Shown here: positions 53,857 through 63,963 of the stretch, one piece after another
Layout: each line of letters starts with the position of its first letter
Position numbering within the stretch: position 1 is the first letter of the stretch
Assembly (NCBI GenBank): GCA_914767885.1
Contig: CAJZBQ010000044.1
Span: forward strand, 744,001-808,000
Direction: 5' to 3'
DNA from: Blepharisma stoltei
Taxonomy: Eukaryota > Ciliophora > Heterotrichea > Heterotrichida > Blepharismidae
Length of the DNA: 64,000 nucleotides
Translations under genes and position numbers: made by a program
Notes under the pieces: generated by a model
What the model was told of the DNA's origin: nothing
The model's input: the letters and a program-made list of their open reading frames with translations, nothing else
Databases searched by the model: none

Positions 53857-54321
53857 TATAAATTAAAAATGGCGTTGCCAATCACCCGGCCTCTTAGCTC
53901 CTGCTGCTGTAACCTTGCTGGGATGCGGACCTTGAGCCATCCGATGTGCATATCTTATTAGGTTTTTCTTTTGCAGGCGGAGATGCTATCTAATCAGCCA
54001 AAGTTCAAATTCTTTTACATGTTTTTTCTCATGGTAAATGGGACACAAGGTAGGAAAGGGTTCGCATCTGTGTCAAGGGATGCTTTGGACAATCAGAGCA
54101 CAGCCTAGAGCGAAGCCAAGTCCACTTTTGTGGTCAGGTAGCTAGAAATTTCAATCCTTTGAATTTTCTATGGGCAACCTTCTTCAGAGAAGCAAGTGTA
54201 GGCCCTCATCCAGAACGAGCAACACAATAGGCTGTATGCAGAAGATCAGCAAACGGTGGAGTGTTGGCTTAGGGCACCAACAGTGTCTTCTTTATTAATA
54301 TAATTAGCGAGTGACAATCCC
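53857..54321 (+). mobile_element. SINE-like retroposon (family A-related), intergenic
   Basis: Flanked by AAACAGATGA (53847-53856 and 54322-54331). Begins ATAAATTAAAAATGGCG like other family-A copies; shares GAGCACAGCCTAGAGC, AAGTCCACTTT and AGAAATTTCA with 11100 and 20810 in the same order. The 3' portion differs. Confidence 0.68.
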
Positions 54322-54331
54322 AAACAGATGA

Positions 54332-54589
54332 CAAATTTGAAATCCCATAAATCCATTATACTTATTTATTAATCCTTAATAAATTTCAAATCGCTGTGTG
54401 TTGAATAAATTTTAGAAAAAGCCAGCATATTTTTTGATAAATGGAATACTTCAATTGTCTCTTGTAAATTATAAAATTTTTAATATATTATCTAACGTGG
54501 TTGTTTCAAGAAAAAGTAGCAAGTTTGATAACTTGAAAGAAAACAATAGTTTCTGGGAAAAAAATAATTGCATTGCGAAGCCTCAAGTT
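54332..54589. other. Spacer or 5' extension upstream of the kinase
   Basis: An open frame without ATG continues upstream of the chosen kinase start (to about 54434). It could be coding from an unseen exon, but composition is AT-rich and no start is visible. Confidence 0.35.
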
Positions 54590-56467
54590 ATGTCTTCTTC
54601 AGAAGCAATATTTCACGGATGACTGGAAGTCTATCACAATAACTTTTCCAGAAAAAAAAGATTTTTCATTCTGACCAAGAACTTTATCATCTATATTTAT
54701 CTATATAAATCGAGAATTAGTAAATAAATATTTTTTTTAGGAAAATAAATGGTAATTTTATTAGAAATATTAAGAAAATTAATTTAATAAATTATATTAC
54801 AAAAGCCGTACTGATAAAAGAATAAAGAAATGAGTTGCAATTACTTGGCTGAGACTTCAGCCGTTTTATATCCCTACAAAATCAGGAGACCAGTATGGCT
54901 TTAGACTTGAAGGAAATAAGAAATTTCAAGACTTTTTTGCAGAAAACCAGGAAACTTTAGACATTTGGCTTGATAAGCTTTCTAATTTGACAATTTTAGA
55001 AGATTTAGAGGACGATTTTGCAATTCAAAAAGAATTAGGAAGAGGGAAATTTGGGAAAATTTATTTAGCAAGCGAGTTTTATACAAGAAAAATCTATGCG
55101 GTAAAGTGCCTTCCGAAAGAAAACTCAGAATCTGAGGAGTCATTAAGCCAGCAATTTAAAAATGAAGTGGAGATAATGCGAAGGCTGAATCATCCAAGAA
55201 TTTTAGGACTTCATTATTTATACTAATTTGCGTTATATTTGGTAAAAGTTGTGCAGGGAAGAGCATTATTTTGTTATAAATTTAAATAGTTATCTTGACA
55301 TTTGCTATAGGCTTACTATTTTACTATAGTATATATGAATCTGATCATGACATTAAATTAGTTTGTGATTATGTAAAAGGTGGAGACTTGACTCATAGAA
55401 TTAGGAGCTTAAAGAAATACCCGGAAAACTTGACCATAATGTTTATGGTAAATTTGCTCGAAGCTGTAGACTACCTTCATTCCTGTGGCATAGTTCACCG
55501 AGACTTAAAGCCAGATAATATTCTCTTATTCCCATACTAATCAAAACATATTTAAATAAAAATTATTATAATTTTTTATTTCTTAACTCCCCCCCCGTTA
55601 GTGAACAAAACCATTAGAAAAATCGCCATTTTTTGCCCAAAAACCCACCCTCCGTGAGTGAACAAAAATTTTTTTAATAGAAAAATTTTGTATGGAAAAA
55701 ACATTTGATATATAAATGATAATTAGTAATATGAAATCTAGATCTAATTCTGTTTAATTTTAAACAAAATGCTTTTAAAACATAAATTTTACAAATTAAA
55801 TTAATATTTGCTTTCCAATTTTTGCGAATTAGGATGTTTTTAAATTTCGAAAAAAAAATTTTTTATAAAATTTATATATAATTTTTCTTTAAAATACAAA
55901 ATTAACCCCCCTCCGTGAGAGATCAAAATTTTTTTGTTTAATCACGGAGGAGGGGGGGAGTAAGCAAAAAAATTGGTTATTATTAAACAGGCAGAATTAG
56001 AAGATCACGAAGGCTTTAAAATTTGCGATTTTGGCCTTTCGGCCCAATTTGAAATTGACAATGAGCTTTGCTCCAAATGTGGAACCCCAGGCTACATTGC
56101 CCCAGAAGTTTTAAGGGACGAAAAGTATGGCACAAAAGCTGACATTTTTAGCGCCGGGATTATTTGTTATCAGCTGCTCAGCGGGAAATTGCCATTCGAA
56201 GGATTTGATGCATTAAGTGTTTTATCCAGAAATCGGGACTGCAATATAGCTTTTCGTGAGGAAGATTGATGCAATATTTCGGATTCGGCAAAAGATTTTG
56301 TAATTCGTTTAACGAATCCTGATCCTCAAAGAAGGCTATCTGCCAGAGAAGCTTTAGAAGATCAATGATTAAGTGCTGTCTGGGGAAGAAAAACAGAAAA
56401 AATTGATAAAGGGCTGTATGAGAGTACATTAACTTATTTTAAAGGTATAAATCACCCAATACGATAA
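54590..56467 (+). CDS. PH-domain protein kinase (CAMK/AGC-like) with three IESs
   Basis: ATG 54590 (MSSSEAIFHGWLEVYHNNFS), TAA 56465-56467, 392 aa after removing 115, 113 and 471 bp. Residues about 9-105 are a PH domain (GWLEVY...KKRFFILTKNFIIYTDKRIKKW...YGFRLEGNKKFQDFFAE), suggesting phosphoinositide recruitment. Kinase domain: GRGKFGKIY loop, YAVKCL lysine near 133, HRDLKPDN near 227, CDFGLS near 247, GTPGYIAPEVL, and QRRLSAREALEDQWL (UGA-Trp) at the end; all catalytic residues are present. Each junction falls at a TA and restores a kinase or PH signature (HYL-YESDHD; DNILL-EDHEGFKICDFG). Active Ser/Thr kinase expected; subfamily uncertain. Confidence 0.9.
54694..54808. other. Short IES in the PH domain (115 bp)
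   Basis: TA at 54694 and 54809; removal gives FIIY-TDKRIKKW. Very AT-rich, no inverted ends. Size fits the upper edge of the short, periodically sized IES class reported for Blepharisma. Confidence 0.85.
55221..55333. other. Short IES in the kinase N-lobe (113 bp)
   Basis: TA at 55221 and 55334; removal gives RILGLHYLYESDHDIKLV, the expected N-lobe strand. AT-rich, no repeat ends. Confidence 0.85.
55527..55997. other. Nested IES (471 bp): old IES of about 94 bp carrying a MITE
   Basis: TA at 55527 and 55998. Only this outer pair restores DNILL-EDHEGFKICDFG; cutting out the MITE alone (55584-55960) leaves TAC TAA in frame. So the MITE landed inside an IES that was already there. Confidence 0.82.
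55584..55960. mobile_element. Pogo-type MITE nested in the kinase IES (377 bp)
   Basis: Tip TAACTCCCCCCCCGTTAGTG, internal CCTCCGTGAGTGAACAAAAA, right hairpin and AGGAGGGGGGGAG tip. TA at 55584 and 55961. Confidence 0.92.
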
Positions 56468-56971
56468 TGAAATGGACCAAGATTCAAAATAAAAAGTGAG
56501 GTGTTTTAGTATACTAAAATAAATTTGCCTTATTTGAGAGTTCGGGATGTGTATTAGGAATACATTAGCATTTCGGACTGAATTTGTCAAGCATTCTGAA
56601 CTATCAAATTTGGTAAATAGTATTAATTTTGCTGAGTGTCCAGTGTCTTTAGCGTAGAGGCTCAACTACTTAAATTCCATAAGTTTATTAATGAAAATTA
56701 GTTTATACTAGCTCTCCCTCAACAATAAACAAATTCTTGCTTATTTCGTTAGGAGTTTAAGCACACAAAATTTTAATATAGTAAGTTTATATGAATATAT
56801 CGAAATTTGCTTATTATTGGCTGTAAATAATCAAAATAATGCATTTGGACAAATTAATTAAAAATCTTGAAATAAAGCATATTTCGATCTATTAATTTAA
56901 ATTTACTATTTTAAATTTTTGCGAAAACATTCAACCAATCAGAAGGAATTTGCTCATTAATGGCGTAGAGA
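56468..56971. other. Convergent intergenic region
   Basis: Lies between the ends of the kinase (+) and the next gene (-). A minus-strand ORF (56665-56429) overlaps the kinase end and lacks support. No RNA gene seen. Confidence 0.45.
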
Positions 56972-59900
56972 TTAAGTACTAACTATAGTTTCAATGCCTT
57001 CTATAATCTCTTTATCAACATCAGCGCCTTCTTGAATTTCTTTTACATAATCTAAGTTAATAGACTCTTTTGAGGTATCATGCTTCTCTTTTTTCAGTGG
57101 TAAACTCATTTTGGGCTGTAAAATCGAGCTTTTTGGCTTTCCTTGTCTTTCAGGATTATTTATTTCACTAAATGACCCTGAATATTGGCTGATTAAAAAT
57201 TTTTGTTTTTCCAGCCCTATACTTTCCCAGTTAAAAATATAGAAAATAAAAATTAATTATTTTTTATTTAAATCAATATAAATAGCAATAGCAATTCTTG
57301 AATTTCTTGTAGATGATAGTGAATACCCTGACGATTCATAATTTGTGGAATCTCTTGATCTCCTGGAGCTTCTTGTAGAGAGAACTATTTGGTTTGAATT
57401 TTGGTCAATAATCTTTCTTTTACTATCAGGGTACAATGGCGCCTTTTCTATTATTTCTCTCGTTTCTGGATTCAGTGGCTTTGAAGTCGCAATTCCATTA
57501 GCTTCTCTATAATATTTTTCTTCTAAAATGTCTTCAGGAATATACAATTTCAACGATGTAATTTTTTTCGTTTTTTTCTTTTTAATTTCTTTAATTGACC
57601 GCTTTTCGGCTTTTTCTTCAATCACCATCTTTTTGTGAGAATTTTCATGCAAACTACCAAAGCTTTTAGCGCTCGAAATTCTCATCATTTTTACATGAGA
57701 ATTATAAGAGCCAGCAATGTCTTCCATTTTCCTTAAATCTTCTTTACTCAAATGTGGAGTATAAAGTACTTCGTCTGCTAACTGGCCAGAATACAATGAG
57801 TGATCACTAATTTTTTCGTCTCCATACAGCTCCATCCATTCTTTGGGCAATGGATCTGCCGTTATAAAGCTGTCTACAGGAATATAAATATTTTGATGTT
57901 TTGCCAATTTTACCTTGATTTTTTTACTTGAAATTATTTTGTCACAGCTGAAACCTACAATTAATGCTAGGTTAAATGTGGGGTGATTTGAGTGGTTAAA
58001 TAAGATTATTTGATTTTGCTGATACATTGCAGTGTCTATAGGCAAATTAATAGGCATTTCTCCAAAAATATTACCTTTGCTATGTGCGAAAATAAATTCG
58101 CCAATATGGATTACAACTTCTAACTCCCCCCCCCCCTCCGTGAGCGAACAAAAAATTTTTGTTCGCTCACGGAGGGGGGTTAATTTTTTATTTTTTAAAA
58201 AAAATTATATATAAATTTTTTAATTGTAAAATAATATTTTTTTATAAGTTGAAAATTATTTAAAAATATTATGGGGGGAGAGTAAGGGAATTTCCCAAAA
58301 AAAAAAAGAATACCATTTGATTAAAGGTAAAACACAGCTTAATTTTTCAATAATTTAATAATCAATAAACCTATTAGTAATAAATATATGCATTCAGTTA
58401 AAATATTTTATATATTTTCTTATTTAATATAATAAGCAAATTCTCTCTATAAATCATAATAAAAAATGTACAAAGGGAAAAGAAAGTACATTGAAATTTG
58501 GCAGAAAGTTGAAATTGCTGAATTTTACATTCAACACCAAAATGAGATGAGCATGAGAGATGTTGCTGCAAAGTTTCATGTCAACTCCTTTAGCTCGATT
58601 TCCGAATGGGTGAATAAGCTTGATGAGTTGAAGAAATCAGTAAAATCTGATAAAAAATTAAAATTAGAAAGCTTCACTCAATTTCCAGAGCTAGAGAAAG
58701 AAACTAGTTCATTGGTTTACTGCAATCCGTGAGCAAGGTATTCAGGTTCTCAGATCAACGATTGAGGAGAAAGCAAAAAGTTTGGCGGCAGAAATGGGAT
58801 TGGCGCGATTCGGCTGTGGAGATAAATGGTGGCAAGGATTTAGGACCAGAAATAATTTATCTTTCAGAAAAAATCAATGCCTCAAGCATTAAGCCAATCG
58901 AAAAAGAGGCAGAACTTGTCAGGCAATACCTAGATGATTTAGCGTCATTGCTTCCTCAATTCGTTCCATCTAACATTTACAATTTCGATGAAACGAGATT
59001 TGATTGAGATGTAAAAAGCAAGTTCACTTATGATTTCAAGGGAACTCAACGAATTCTAGGCGTTCAATCAGCTAAAATGAACCATTTTATCACTGTTATG
59101 CTTATGATTAGAGCTGATGGAGAAAAAATGCCTGCTTTGCTCATTTTTCAAGAGAAAAATGGCCAGATCCCGAACCTTGTAAGAGAAAGACTGAATATTC
59201 CAGAAAATGTCATCATAAAATCAAATAAATCTGGCTACATTTCTGACCAGATTCTTAATGACTACCTCAGAACAATATTGAGACGAGAAAACCAACTGCT
59301 GATTTATGATCAGGCTGGAAGTCATAAAACTATCATGATTTCTAATGCAATTTCAGATTTAGATGCAACCAAAATTGTGATCCCTGGAGGGTGCACAAAG
59401 TAGTATTTGCAACCACTTGACGCACTGGTAATTGCAAATTTCAAATCAAAAACAACAGATTTCAGAATCAAATTCCAAACAGAGCAGATTGAAAGAAGAT
59501 CGAAAAGAACTGGAAACCTCAAAGCTCTTGATCGCCAGCAACTGATAAACATTGCTTCAAAGGCGTGAGATGCTGTAAGCCCTCAACTTGTCAGAAAATC
59601 ATTTGAGTTGACGGGTTCTTATGGCGTTAATCATCCAAAGATTTTCAGCCATCAAGTTAATATGAAGAAGTTAATTATCTAATCGATTTCTTCTATTCAT
59701 TTTTTTGTCTTAAATTTAAAATTGTTAAATTCAACCTTTTCACTTATGGTATTCTTTTTTTTAACCCTTTGAATAATATATCAAACAAACTTAATAATTA
59801 TTTTTCAATATTATCCTCTTTATTTGTATTAAATATAGATATAATAAACTATATATAAAATTATATGTAAAAAAATTTTTTGTTCGCTCACGGAGGGTGG

Positions 59901-61642
59901 GTTTTTGACCAAAAAATAGGGATTTTTCTAATGGTTTTGTTCGCTCACGGAGGGGGGGGGGAGTAAGCTATTTGAGGCTAAAAATTCTTTTAGGTTTTTA
60001 TCTTCAGGCAAAAATAAATAATGAACCCTTGTGAATTCTAAATTGATGCATTTTTGTCCATAATATTCTTCAATTTTTCAATTAAGTGGATAACTTGTGA
60101 TATTCCCTGCAAAATTCAAGCTTAGTCTGATATCATTCGAACTTTTAACTGTTTTTATATCAAAAAGCCTAATAGGATGTAGCAGGACTCTTCACTGGAC
60201 TAGTTTTTTTGGCAAAAATTGCAACTGAATTTTTAATGCTGGATCTTCTTCATACCCTAAAATAGTTTTAGGGATATGAAGAGCTTCAGCCATTTTTTCC
60301 TCAATTTTTATCAATTCAAATTCACTTGTTACCAGCAAATAGCAAAATTGGCATATTCTGACACTTTGTGATAATAAATCCGCTGTTGTTAACTTTAAAT
60401 GTGAAGTATCTCAAGGCAAATCCATCCTTTGGGTTACGTGGACTTTATAAAGCATAAGCATTCTCACAGAAACCAGATGTGAGAGCTCGTTATTTGGATA
60501 ATGTAGCCTGCATAATTTGCAATGGACAAAACTTATTAACCCTTTTTTCTTTTCTTCTAATTCTTCACTATTAACGGGTTTATTTTTTTGTGAATTCGGC
60601 CACCATTCTTCAACTGGCTGCAGGCTGTTCGCTAAAGTACTCTCGTCTATTTTTATGCTTTTACAGCCACAAAGCCACACAACTCCATTAGAATCCCTTA
60701 AATAATCTAGGATTATTTCTTGTATTCTTAAGTTATAGCCTTTATTTAAATAAGTAACAAGATTTTTTGCTTCTTTTTCGAACGGTTTTAAAGCTGGCCC
60801 AGAAATTTTATAGATTTCTAAGGTCTCAGGCTTGTCCATATTGACTGCACATTTTTGTATATTTGACTCTGTAATTTCTTCTTCAATATCAAGCCGTTTT
60901 GCGAAGTAAGCAAAATTTGCTTTATTTCCTTTAATGTGTGAAAAATAATGCAGTCTTGTAACAGAAGGTTTTCCACCAGGAACTTTTATATATCTCTGCA
61001 TTAGACTTCCAGGATTTGTTTCATTTCCTATCATTTTAACTTTAAATTGATTTCAATCAAATAAAAATTTTTGCATGTTTTGGATTTGTTCGTCTCTTCC
61101 TCTCATAATTGCAGCGATGTGGTCAAAAATGTCTAAATCCTCAGAATCTTTTCTGTATTTTTCCACAATCTGCATAAATTTGTAATTAATTATATCTGTT
61201 GTACATTGGACTTTTCCATTTGGATTTGTAAAAAGAAAATATAGCCTATCAGTGTAATATAAACTTTCTGGGATATTTTGGTTGAGCTCAGTTATGTCTG
61301 CTTTTGGAGCTTTAATTAGACAGTCAAAAAAAGAAAACCCCGGTTTTATAGGGATTTTGTTATATTGTCCTTTGACTGAAGTAATAGAAACTTTTTCTTT
61401 TAGTTTTTCATAGCGATGTTTTAATATTGGCTCACTTTCTAATAATTCTTGAGATTTTTCTTTAACTCTTTTAAATTGGAACAAATTTTCTATTCCAATT
61501 TATTATTATAATTAATCTATCTATCGCTGCATGAGCAGCATTTCTCTCTTTTTCTCATAATCGAATAAATAAATCTTTTTATTTCCATATCAACATCTTC
61601 AAATTTCTCCTTATATTTTTTATTCATCAGCTCTACAAATCT
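56972..61642 (-). CDS. Unrecognised multi-domain protein hosting the pogo transposon; start unresolved
   Basis: Minus strand. From about 61642 (RFVELMNKKYKEKFEDVDME) through 61484-59965, then after removing the transposon (TA 58121/59964) LASNS-LEVVIHIGEFIFAHS, to 57280, a short IES, and on to VKEIQEGADVDKEIIEGIETIVST (TAA 56974-56972). UGA-Trp at FLFDWNQF, MDLPWDTS, LVQWRVLL and PLNWKIEE. Cysteine pairs recur (LCGCKSIKI, HCKLCRLHYP, ICQFCYLLV). The middle (VHYLFLPED...IFAHSKGNIFGEMPINLP...LALIVGFSC) is beta-rich; the C-terminal third is basic and disordered (KSKEIKKKKTKKIT-like). About 850 aa. A further small IES near 61530 is probable. The segment 61956-62228 may be its 5' exon. No family recognised. 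Confidence 0.72.
57240..57278. other. Candidate very short IES (39 bp)
   Basis: On the minus strand AIAIYI runs into TAA, while good coding sequence resumes in the same frame as FNWESIGLEKQKF. The TA pair 57240/57279 removes 39 bp and joins them. A 99-bp alternative with other TAs also works, so the exact span is uncertain. Confidence 0.5.
58121..59963 (+). mobile_element. Pogo/Tc1-mariner-type DNA transposon, likely parent of the MITEs (1843 bp)
   Basis: Left tip TAACTCCCCCCCCCCCTCCG, then GAGCGAACAAAAAATTTTTG hairpin and GGAGGGGGGTTAA; right end TTTTGTTCGCTCACGGAGGGTGGG, AAAATAGGGATTTTTCTAATG, TTTTGTTCGCTCACGGAGGG and GGGGGAGTAAG. These are the MITE termini, including the doubled right side. 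It encloses a pogo-type transposase reading frame. TA target site at 58121/59964; removal restores the minus-strand host gene. It lies inside coding DNA, so it must be germline-limited if the host gene works. Confidence 0.92.
58466..59682 (+). pseudogene. Pogo-type transposase, decayed
   Basis: ATG 58466 (MYKGKRKYIEIWQKVEIAEF) opens an N-terminal helix-turn-helix (MRDVAAKFHVNSFSSISEWV), then near 58715 the frame shifts to a CENP-B-like second helix region (FTAIREQGIQVLRSTIEEKA...GDKWWQGFRTRNNLS), and near 58875 shifts back to the DDE nuclease: IYNFDETRFDW, LIYDQAGSHKT and, after an in-frame TAG at 59401, YLQPLDALVIANFK. The three acidic catalytic positions are recognisable. Two frame breaks and one true stop mean this copy cannot make an intact enzyme. 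UGA-Trp codons show evolution under this code. Confidence 0.85.
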
Positions 61643-61972
61643 TATTCCAATTTAAAGGAGGGCTAATTTTTATGTAAATTAATTATATTAAATTTTCTCT
61701 ATAACCAAAATTTAAAAAATAAAAATTGAATGCAATACTTGGAATTTCATTCATTTTTATGAAGAACTAATTTAAAAATTTATCAATTCAGTGTGAAAAC
61801 TGTTTAAATATATTTTACTTTCACTTTTTGCATTAAATTAAGTCAAAATTAATTTTTTCACTTATAAAGTTTTTCAATTTAAAATTAAATTTTCCAATTT
61901 AAAGTGGGTTAAAATATCCAAAAATGAAAATTTTATCGATATTTTGTTCAAAAATTTAAAGGCTAGGGGGAG
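61643..61972. mobile_element. MITE, TTTAAATTGG subfamily (330 bp), one TA mutated to TG
   Basis: Left end TTATTCCAATTTAAAGGAGG; right part CCAATTTAAAGTGGGTT...AAATTTAAAGGCTAGGGGGAG then TG instead of TA at 61973. Same order as the right half of 2585-2796. Removal at these points does not put 61956-62228 and the downstream gene in one frame. Confidence 0.72.
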
Positions 61973-62228
61973 TGAGGAATTTTGCTTTAAGCGTTCTTGA
62001 GAGTTTTGATGATAATTTTTGATGGATTTTGTCAAGCTTAGATTGAGATAAAGAGTTGCTTAATGAACTATGACTTAATTCAAAACCTGTTGACTCAACA
62101 AGAGTTTGGGCTTGACGAAGCTTGATAAAATCTTCTAAATTTGAATCTAAAGGCTGAGGATGTTTTGGGTAGTTTTTGACGTTTGTTGAAGTTAGGAAGA
62201 AATCATCATCTTTGAGAAATGGTTTCAT
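61956..62228 (-). CDS. Short coding block, perhaps the 5' exon of the gene below
   Basis: ATG 62228 (MKPFLKDDDFFLTSTNVKNY), hydrophilic, with QAQTLVESTGFELSHSSLSNSLSQSKLDKIHQKL, running into the MITE at 61972. It reads like a gene start, but the join to RFVELMNKK across the MITE is off by one frame with the visible edges. It could be a separate small gene ending just past the MITE (KICRADE then TAA) or a decayed first exon. Confidence 0.5.
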   Translation of the reverse strand: MKPFLKDDDFFLTSTNVKNYPKHPQPLDSNLEDFIKLRQAQTLVESTGFELSHSSLSNSLSQSKLDKIHQKLSSKLSRTLKAKFLTPPSL

Positions 62229-62983
62229 TTTAATTTGAGAAATAAAGTGGAATTTTAAATTTTTGCGAATAATAGTTAATAAATTATGAAATTTATAAGA
62301 AAATAGAATGAAAATTAATTATATAATTTATATTTAATACTCTTAATTTAATTAATAATAAATATATCAATTTCTTATAGCATATATCTTTAGTCTCTTA
62401 ATTTGTAAATGCTATTGGTAGTCAACTGATTTTTATATAAAACTTATTCAATTCAAAATTTTAATTATTAAAATGGAAATAAAAATAACTCTTAAGGCTT
62501 CTTATTTTAAATTATATTGAGAAGATAATAATAATAATAATAAAGTAAGAATTATAATTCTAGTTTTATAAAGATTTCAGCTCAGTCAAAATTAATCAAA
62601 TAAATAATCGAATTATATTTACTTCACAAAGTTTTTCATATTTTAATAATTTTTCTGATTGTATTTTATATTCAAGAATTACTAAAATTCAATATTAATT
62701 CTTTGTTAAAATAATATAAAAATTCATTATATTTTAAAATGATTTAAATTTACTATAACTATTATCTAGTAAAATTAAAGAATCTTATTATTAGAAAAGC
62801 TTTGAAAATTTTATTTAATATAATATTCTAGATAAAATTTATATAAGCTAATTTAGTCTTTATAGTTTACTAATTTTAAGTAGTTAGAATAAGATAAGGA
62901 CAAATATAATCGAGCAAAGAATAATAAATAAAAGCTAATAAGTTAATAGTGGCTTAATCTTAAGCTGATGCTTTACTCCCCCG
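62229..62983. other. Very AT-rich DNA
   Basis: More than 80 percent A+T by eye, with a short (ATA)n run near 62525-62540. No ORF, RNA gene or repeat family supported. Confidence 0.5.
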
Positions 62984-63319
62984 CTCCGAGAGCGAAACAA
63001 AACAATTTCATTCGCTTATGAAGGGGGTTAATTTTTTTGTAAAACATTTTTTATAAATTTTATAGTTTTTCGAAATTTAATCCTAATTCGTAAAAACTGG
63101 AGGCAAATATTAATTGAATTTGTAGAATTTATGTTTTAAAAACGTAATTTATTTAAAATTAAACAGAATTAGCTCCAGATTTCATTATAATAATTATCAT
63201 TTATATATCAAAATTTTTTTTCCATAAAAAATTTTTCTATTAAAAAAAAAATTTTTATTCGCTAACGGAGGTGAGGGATTTTTCTAATGGTTTTGTTCGC
63301 TCACGGAGGGGTGGGGATT
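62984..63319. mobile_element. Pogo-type MITE (336 bp)
   Basis: Tip TTACTCCCCCGCTCCGAGAG with a GAAACAAAAC hairpin, body AACAGAATTAGCTCCAGATT and TTATATATCAAAATTT, right end TTTTGTTCGCTCACGGAGGG. TA at 62984 and 63320. Confidence 0.88.
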
Positions 63320-63483
63320 TAGCAATAGTTATCTTTTCGCTTTCATTTAGACGCTTTCTCTTTCTGTTGCCATCATTTGAATCCTTTTATTATTAACTCT
63401 TTAAATGAAATTTTTATATAAAAAATTCATAGATATTTAATATAAATTTTATATATATTTTTTTTCCCAAAAATTTTAAAAGT

Positions 63484-63540
63484 TAGACCTCATTTAATAA
63501 CGAACAAAAAAAGTGTTCGTTATTAAATGGGGGGGGAGAG
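63484..63540. repeat. 57-bp palindrome with MITE-like tip
   Basis: CATTTAATAACGAACAAAAA and its complement TGTTCGTTATTAAATG sit back to back and end GGGGGGGGAGAGTAA, the tip of the MITE family. TA at 63484 and 63541. It seems to be two terminal repeats with no body. Confidence 0.6.
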
Positions 63541-63542
63541 TA

Positions 63543-63963
63543 AAAGAAATTTTAAATTTTCTGATACTATATGATAACTCCTTACAAGACATATTAACAA
63601 AATTATGGATAACTTTTTTTAAAATACTGAAGAGAGAACTTCAAAAATTAAAATTAGAAAATTTCCCCATATAGCAAAGAAAGGAGAGAAAGCAGTTTCA
63701 ACAATTTTTCCTGCGAATAAGAGAAATGTAGCAAAATATTTATTATAAGTTTCGTAGCATTCTTACTAATCATTAATTTATTGAATTGATTATTTAGTAT
63801 TTTCTTTAATTTCTATATAATATTTATTAGTCGCCTTCATTGTGCTTTGTTTATAATAGTTCATTTCAAAAATGGTAAATTCTCGTTTAATAATACTTCA
63901 ACAATTAAAGCAAAATTTGAGATTTCGAAGAATTAATCACTAACTTTAGATATTAAGTTAACT
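63543..63963. other. AT-rich DNA with a weak coding-like stretch
   Basis: Around 63625-63735 a plus-strand stretch (KRELQKLKLENFPI, then QRKERKQFQQFFLRIREM after a stop) could be two pieces of a coding region split at a TA, but it is too short to call. Confidence 0.3.
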
